In this document: positions 32,848 to 41,800 of the stretch, piece after piece | Layout of the letters: every line of letters begins with the position of its first letter | Position numbering within the stretch: the first letter of the stretch is position 1 | Assembly (NCBI GenBank): GCA_903896925.1 | Contig: CAITZM010000086.1 | Location: forward strand, 1 to 53,194 | Origin: an uncultured Lentisphaerota bacterium | Lineage (GTDB): Bacteria > Verrucomicrobiota > Kiritimatiellia > CAIQIC01 | Direction of reading: 5' to 3' | DNA: 53,194 bases | Made by a program: the position numbers and the translations under genes | The notes under the pieces: model-generated | The model's database searches: none | Told to the model about the DNA's origin: nothing | Seen by the model: only the letters and a program-made list of their open reading frames with translations

Positions 32848-35800
32848 ATGAAAATAATGAAACCATTCTTGGGATTGGCGTTGCTCCTGACGGGTGGCGC
32901 CAGCACTCAGGCCTATGAGCGGCTGCAAGGCCCGACGCAGGTCATCTATTGGGACCGGTCCAAGACGGCCGATGGCTACACGCTGTTTGGCGCGCAGGGC
33001 ACCAGCTACCTGATCAACATGGAAGGCGGCGTGGTCAAGTCGTGGCCGGTGGGCGTCAATCCGAAGCTGCTGGACAACGGCAATCTGCTCGATGCCGCGA
33101 GCGGCACAATCAACAGTTTCCAAGGCTTGGAAGAACTGGACTGGAACGGTTCCAACGTTTGGAATTATGTGGAGTCGCGCACGAATTATTTCCCACACCA
33201 CGACTTCCTGCGAATCTACAACCCCAAGCTGGGCGCCTACACGACACTTTACATCGCCAACAAGGCCATCAGCTATGACCAGTGCATCGCCGCTGGCTGC
33301 AATCCAGCGAGCGCGCCCTATACCAACGTCACGGTAGACGCGATTGTGGAAGTAAATGCCGCGGGCACGGTTGTCTGGGAGTGGTGTTTCTTCGACCACG
33401 GCTGCCAGAACTTTGATACAGGCAAAACCAACTATGTATCTTCCATCTCCAATGCCGCCGGCCGCATCAATTTTAACCTGCCGGGCCGACCGCTTTCAAA
33501 CGACTGGCTGCGCTGTACTTCGCTCGACTACAACACGAATCTCGATCAGATCGTCATCTCGGCCGAAGGCGGCGAGTTCTATGTGATTGATCATGGCAGG
33601 ACGTTCAGCAACGGCAACCCCACGGCCAGCATCGCGCTCGCAGCCAGCACGAATGGCGATTTCATCTACCGCTTTGGCGACCCAGCGCGCCATGGCGCGG
33701 GCACCACGCCTTCGATCGGGCAGAACTGGACGACCTCCACCACCGGACAGAAACAGCTTGGCGGCGTCGGCCAAGCGGCATGGATTCCCGCAGGACTGCC
33801 GGGGGCGGGGCGTTTCCTGGTCTTCAACAACGGCCAGGATTTGTTCGAGACCACACCCCAGTCCTACATCTTCGAGGTCAATGGCTACATCAACTCCAGC
33901 AGCAATGACACAGGTACGTATGTGAGTCCGCCAAGCGCCGGCTACTACACCTTGCCAGCACCCGGCCACGACACCGATCACCGTGCGAAAAGCATTTCCC
34001 GCCAGGTCGTCTCGATTTTCCAATCGATGGCGAACCAGGCGTTCTTCAGTCATGTGGGTGGTAGCGCGCAGCGTTTGGCCAACGGGAACCTGCTCGTTTG
34101 CTCCGCCGCGGAAGGACACCTCTTTGAGGTGACCTCCAGTGGCGAGGCTGTCTGGGAATATATCAATCCGGTAACCATCGACGGCATCAAAGCAACCAAG
34201 AGTGACAGCTGGCCCCTCTATAATGCTGTTTATCGCGCCACCCGTTACACCGCCGCCTCACCGGCTCTGTCCGGTCGCATTTTAACGGCTGGAAACACCA
34301 TAGCGGGCGGTAATCCGTCCTATATCGGCGCGCCGCTCATCAGCGGCATGACGCAAACGCCGTTGTCGCCCTACGCCACCAACACGGTGGCCATCAGTGC
34401 CGCGATCACCAACAACCAGGGCGTCGCCTCCGCCACCCTCGCCTATATGGTTGGCGCAAGCACGACCTCGCTGGCCATGACGCATGGGGGTGCGCTCTAC
34501 AGTGCCACGATTCCGGCTTATGCGGCTGGCACCCAGGTGCGCTATTTCATCACCGCCGCGGACGATTATGGAAACACGGCCACAAACACCGTGCAATCCT
34601 ACACGGTGCAAAGTCTTGTGAGCGGTGCGCCCACCATCAGCAATATCGCCGTGACCGGCTCCAGCGGCACTGCGGCCTGGATCACGGCGCGCGTCAGCGA
34701 CGATGTGGGTGTGGCTTCCGTCCAACTCACCTACGCCACCGGCGTCTCGGTGCTCACAACGAATACCGTATTCTCGGAGACCATGGCGACCACCAACACC
34801 AATCCGTGGACCGGCGCCAATTGCGAGAATGCCTGGAGCGTCGCCTTCAGCGGTGGCAATCCTTTCCAGCAGGCGACCAACTGGAATTTCGGCGGCGGCA
34901 ATCCGTGCGGGCTGCAGTTCAAGCAGGGCAACGCGAATCTGGCCAGCAATACGATCACCGCCACGCCAGCCATCGCGGCCACCGGCAGCGCGGCCTATGC
35001 TGAGTTCTACCTCTGGGCCGGCAGCCTGACGACCAATACGGGCTGGGCGTTCCAACTCGACGCCGGCACCGGCTATGTCACGCGGCTGGGCGAACTGACC
35101 GGCACCAACCACAACTTCGCGCTCTATCATTATGACCTGCAGCCCGGCGAGTTGGTCAGCAACCTGCACCTGCGGTTTCAATTTGCGGGCGGCGCATCCT
35201 CAAATCGCGTCAACCTCGATCAGCTTTCCCTCAAAACCGTGACCGGCGGAAATGCGACCACGAACCTCGTGATGCGCGACGACGGCCTGCACGGCGACGG
35301 CGACGCTGGCGACGGTGTGTACGGCGTACAACTTCCCACTATGAGTTCCGGCGCAACCTTGAGCTACAGCGTCATCGCCGTGGATGGCAACGGGCTGGCC
35401 GCCACCAACCCGGTCGGCGCCTCGGCGAATTACGCGGCGGTCACCTTGCCCAACGTGGTGCTGGGCCGGCCGACAGCCACGGCCATCACCCTCAACCTGC
35501 TGCCGGACACCAACGTCCTGGCCTATGTCGAGTACGGCACCCAGGCCACCGTTTATGTCAGCCAGACCAGCCCGACCAATCTGGCGGCCAATCAGCCGGC
35601 AGAAATGACCCTCAGCAACCTGCAGGCTGACGCGCGCTATGTTTACCGGGTGAACTTCAAGCAGGCCGGCGAGACGGTCTACCACGCGGGCCCGGAATAT
35701 ATTTTCCACACCCAGCGGGCGCCGGGCAGTTCGTTCACGTTCGCGATCCAAGGCGATTCGCATCCCGAGCGCGCAGGCATCATGTTCAACGCACAGCTCT

Positions 35801-38800
35801 ACTCCAACATGCTGCAGCACGCGTTCGCCGATCAATTGGATTTCTACCTGTGCATCGGCGACGATTTCAGCGTGGACCAGATCGCCACCAACCTCATCAA
35901 TCAAGCCCTGGTCACCGAGCGCTACACGATCCAGCGCCCCTATCTCGGGCTGGTCGGCAATTCCGCGCCGCTGTTCCTCGTCAATGGCAACCATGAACAG
36001 GCGGCCGCGTACCTGCTGGACGGCACGTCCAACAACATCGCCGTCTGGGCCCAGACAGCGCGCAACACATACTACCCGGAACCGGCGCCGGATGGATTCT
36101 ACACCGGCAACACCAACAGCGTCCCGTTCATCGGTCAATTGCGGAATTACTACGCATGGAACTGGGGCGATGCCTTGTTCGTCACGCTGGATCCCTATTG
36201 GGAAGATCCCGTATGCGTGGACAACAATTATTGGACCGGCGAGAAGCGGACCAACTTGTGGGACGTGACCCACGGCGACAGGCAATATCAATGGTTCAAG
36301 AAGACCCTTGAGGAGAGCACCGCCAAATATAAATTCGTCTTCGCGCATCATGTGCTGGGCACGGGCCGTGGCGGCATCGAGGAAGCCGGCCTGTATGAAT
36401 GGGGCGGACAGAACCTCAACGGCACGTGGGGCTTCGCCACCAACCGCCCGACGTGGCCCCTGCCGTTGCACCAACTGATGGCCTCGAACCATGTCACCAT
36501 GTTCGTCCAGGGCCACGACCACATTTTCGTGCGGCAGCAACTCGACGGCGTGACCTACCTCACCCTGCCCAACCCGGCCGACAACAACTACGCGTACTCC
36601 AACGCGGACGCCTTTACGGATTACATCTACAAGACCAACAATTCCGGCTATGTGCGGTTTACGGTTTCCCCCGCCGATGTCAAAGTCGACTATGTGCGCG
36701 CCTACCTGCCCGCCGACGAAGGGCCGGGCAGGACCAACGGCATGGTGGAATACAGCTTCACGCTCTCGCCGCTGGCGATCACCAACGTCACAGCGACCCC
36801 CGCCGCGCCATATTCGACCAACGTCGTCTGGGTGACCGCCGCCCTGACCGGAACGAATGTGGCGCAAGCCACGCTGACCTATATGGCGGGCGGCACTACG
36901 AACAGCGTCAGCATGGCCGATGATGGGGTGCATCACGAAGGCGGCGCGGGCGATGCCGTCTTCGGCGCGCAACTCCCGGCCTTCGCGGCCGGAACGGTGG
37001 TGAATTATTACGTGACGGTGCAGGACAGTTTGGGATCGACGATTAAATACCCTGCCAACGCCCCAGCGAGCACCTTGTCCTACGCCGTGCTAGCGAACCA
37101 AGGGCTCGTGATCACGAATGTCACAGTCTCACCAACACTGCCCAGCGCAGGCATTCCCATCTGGATTACGGCACGCGTGACCGATGGCGTCAGCTTGACC
37201 TCGGTGCTGCTGAACTATAACGCGGGCGGCGCGTCCTATCAGACCAACAGCGTTTTCATGGAGACCATGGGCACCAACAGCACCAAACCCTGGACGGGTG
37301 GCGGTTGTCAAAATGCTTGGCTGGTGAATTACAGCGGCGGCAATCCCTTCGAGCAAAACAGCAACGCCAACTATGGCAGCGGCAACACCAATGGCCTCTC
37401 GTTCAAAGGCGGTACGGCCAATCTCGCCGACAGCATGGTCACGGCGACCAATGGCATGGATGCACGCGGTAACAGCGGAACGTTGTCGTTCTATGTTCAA
37501 GCCAGCATCGCCAGCAACTCTGCATCTTGGACCATGCAACTCAATGCAGGAACAGGCTTTGCAACCCGCGTCAGCGAGACAGCCACCTCCAATCACAGCT
37601 ACCGGGCCTACAGCTACTCCTTGGCACCCGATGAACTCGTCAGCAATCTGGCGCTGCGGTTCCAGTTCAGTTCCGGCAGCGTCAGCAACCGCGTTTTCCT
37701 CGACCAGATAGCCGTGAGGACCATCACCGGCAGCAGCGGCTGGACCAACGTAGTGATGTATGATGACGGACTGCACAGCGATGGCTCGGCGGGCGATGGA
37801 GTTTTTGGCGCACAGATTCCGACACAGACCCTCGGCACCGTGGTGAGTTATTATATCAGCGCGAGCGACAGCAACGGCAGCGCGACCAACTACCCGGCCA
37901 GCGGTGCGGGCGGGACCCTTTCATTCACGGTCACCAATGCACCTGATTTCACCTACGATGTGCTGCTGGGCCGACCGACGGACAGTTCCATTGCCGTCAG
38001 CGTCATGTCCACCACCAATCTGCAGGTGTATTGCCAATATGGAACCCTGTCGGGCAGCTATTCGGGTCAAACCACGGCGACCAATTTCAGCGCCAACACA
38101 CCCGGCGTGATCACGCTGGGTGCGCTTGCAGCCGATACGCAATATTACTATCGCCTGCAATGCGGCGTGGCGGGCGGCAGCAATTATACCGCCGGCGTCG
38201 AGCGCACCTTCCACACGCAGCGCGCCCGCGGCAGCACGTTCACGTTCGACATCGAAGCCGACCCGCATTACAACGATACGGCCGGCGGTTGGTACCCTGC
38301 CGTCTGGCAACAGACGCTCGCCAACGTCGTGGCCGACCAGCCTGATTTCCTCATCGATCTCGGCGACACGTTCATGGGAGAGAAGCGGTACATCACCTAT
38401 GCCGACACCAACGGGATGACGCAGGCGGGCATCCAGGCCGCGAGCTACGCCTGCCGCACTCAATTCTTCAACATATCCGGCCCCTCCGTGCCGTTGTTCC
38501 TCGTGAACGGCAACCACGATCCCGAACTGGGCTGGTGGCTGACCAACAGCGTGCCGCACGACAACCCGCCGGTGTGGGGAACCACCGATCGCGAGTTGTA
38601 TTATCCCTGTCCAATCCCCGGCGGTTTCTACTCTGGCGCGACCAACACCGATTTCTACCAGCAAGCGCCACGCGACACCTATTATTCCTTCGAGTGGGGC
38701 AACGCGCTCGTCGTGGTGCTCGACCCGTTCTGGTACAGCAATCAGGGCACCTCGAAATCCAGGGATCCGTGGGCGTGGACGCTGGGCACGAATCAGTATT

Positions 38801-41800
38801 ACTGGCTGAAGTCCACGCTCGAAAAGAGCACGGCCACGTTCAAGTTCGTCTTCTGTCACCACCTGGTCGGCGGCAGCTTCGATACCGGAGCGCGCGGCGG
38901 CCTGGAGTACGCGAAATATTTCGAGTGGGGCGGCTACAACACCAACGACACGTGGGGGTTCGCCACCAACCGGCCCGGCTGGCCGATGCCGATCCAGAGC
39001 CTGCTGCTCGCCAACGGGGTGCAGGCGTTCTTCCACGGCCACGACCACCTCTTTGTGAAACAGGATTACTACGCCAGCGGCAGCACCAACGGTCAGCCCG
39101 ACCTCGTTTATCAGGAAGTGCCGCAGCCCAGCCATTACCCTTACGATTCGATCTCCTATGCGACCGGGACCAATGTCGATTACAACTATCAAAGCGGTGT
39201 TTTCTTCGGCAGCTCCGGCCACTTGCGCGTGACGGTTTCGGCGACGAACGCCTCGGTGGAATATGTCCGCTCCTACCGTCCGTCGGATGAAGGCGCCGGC
39301 AAGACCAACCGCATGGTCAGCTACGCCTACAACCTCACGCCCTTCACGCAACTCGCCATCAGCAACGTGGTGGCCACCCCCACCCCTCCGTTGCCGACAA
39401 CTGCGGTCTGGGTGACGGCCGCCCTGCCCAACACGAACGTCGCGCAGGTCGTGCTGACCTACATCGCAGGAGGCATCACCAATGCCGCCAGCATGGTGGA
39501 CGATGGCGCACACCACGATGGCGCGGCCGGCGATGCGACCTTCGGAGCGCAAATCCCGGCCTGCGCCGGGGGCACACGCGTGAGCTATTATATCGCCGCG
39601 CAGGACAACGCGGGACGGAGCGGCAGCTATCCCAGCGGGGCGCCGACCAACTGGCTGTCCTACACGGTGCTCTTCTCGAATCAGGCGCCGCAAATCGTTT
39701 CCGTGACCACCGCGCCGACCACGCCGGTCGCCGGCTATGCGACGTGGATCCGGGCGCTGATCACCGACGATGTCGGCATCGCATCGGCCGTCCTCAACTA
39801 CACCGGAGTGGCGACCGTGACCAACACCGTCTTCCGCGAAACGATGGCGACGAATGCCGTGAAGCCATGGGCCGGCAGCGGGAGCGTCAAGCCGTGGACG
39901 GTGACCTTCACCGGCAACAATCCGTTCGAGCAAAACAGCAACGCGAACTATGGCAGCGGCAACACGAACGGACTTACCTTCAAGGGTGGCACAAGCAATC
40001 TCTCCGAAAACATGATCGCCCTGGCCTCGGGCGTTGATGCCCGCGGCACCAGCGGGGCGCTGGCATTCTATGTCAATACCAGCGGCCTGACCAACAACAA
40101 CGGCTGGGCGCTACAGCTCAATTCCGGCGCTGGCTACACCATGCGTCTGGGCGAGACGAACGGTTCCAACCACGCCTGGCAACTCTACAACTACAACCTG
40201 CAGCCGGGCGATCTCGTCAGCAATTTGCTCCTGCGCTTCCAATTCAGCGGCGGCTCGGCGAGCAACCGGATCCTGCTCGACCAGATCGCGCTGACGACGC
40301 TCGTCAGCAGCAACGTCACGACCGGCGTCGCGATGTATGACGATGGCGCGCACGGTGACCTGCAGGCAGGCGATGGTTATTTCGGCGCGCAGATTCCGGC
40401 GCAGTCGGCGGGCACTCCGGTGGGCTTCTACATCACCACGCTCGATCTCTACGGCGCGACCAACAGCAGCCCGGCTGGCGCGCCCGGCTATCAATATGGC
40501 TTCGTCGTCAGCAACGCCGCACCGCCCACTCCGTTCACACCGAAGTATGTGTATATCCCCGGCGGCAGCTTCATCATGGGCGATCACTTCGAGTATGTGG
40601 ATTTGAAACATTACACGGACGAGGTGCCGCTGCATCCGGTGTACATCTCCCCGCTTTACATGGGCACGACCTTGGTGACCTGCCGCGAGTATTGCGAATT
40701 TCTGAATGATGCGATCACGCAAGGCTTGGTCGAGGTACGGTCGGGCATTGTGTACCCGGCCGGCGGGACGAATGTGCTCTTCTACACGTATGATGCATCG
40801 GTCAACAGCCGCATCCAGTACGCGGCCGGAACGTTCACCGTGCTCAATGGCCGCGATCTGCATCCGGCGACCAGCGTGCGCTGGTTTGGGGCGGTTGCCT
40901 ATTGCAACTGGCTAAGCGGCAAGAATACCTACGATGCCGCCTATAACCTCGACACCGGTGACGTGGATTTCTCGAAGAACGGATTCCGGTTACCGACAGA
41001 GGCGGAGTGGGAGTATGCGGCGCATGGCGGGCCGACGGATGAATATACGATGTTCCCGTGGGGCACGAACGTCAATGCCAACGGAACGTTTGCGAACTGG
41101 CAGAACTCCGGGGATCCTTTCGAGTCCACGAATGATTATCCGTGCACAACGCCGGTGGGTTTCTTCAACGGTTCTCTGCGGATGAAATCGGATTACAACT
41201 GGCCCGGCAGCCAGGAAACCTACCAGACCAGCGATGGCTCGAATCCTCTCGGCCTTTACGATATGGGAGGCAACGTGTGGGAGTGGTGCAACGACTGGTA
41301 CATGAACACCTATTACTCGTATTGCACGAACAACAACGTCGTGACCAATCCGGCGGGACCGACCCTGGCGCAGGCCGATCTGTTCCCCAGCAACAGCGCG
41401 CCCAATGCCGTGGCCTTCCGTTGTTTGCGCGGCGGCACCTGGTGGAACGGCAACGCGGTGGACGATTTCGACTACGGTCATGCGCGCGTCTCCAACCGCG
41501 ACCCGTCCTACTTCCTTGGCGGCGGTCCGGCTGGCGACCCCAATTCACAGTGGAGTCAAACCGGCTTCCGAGTCATGCGGCCCGACATAGTCACGCAAAC
41601 CGTCGGCCTGTTTCTCAACGCGCCTGACGCCTATCCCGGCTACACGCTCATGTCGCCGATGCAGGGCAAGACCGCCTACCTGCTCAACAACGCCGGCCAG
41701 TATGTCCACTCATGGACGAGCACCTATACCCCGGGCCGTGCCGATTGCCTGCTGGAGAATGGCCACTATCTCCGCATGTGCTCCGTGGGTAATCTGTCCA

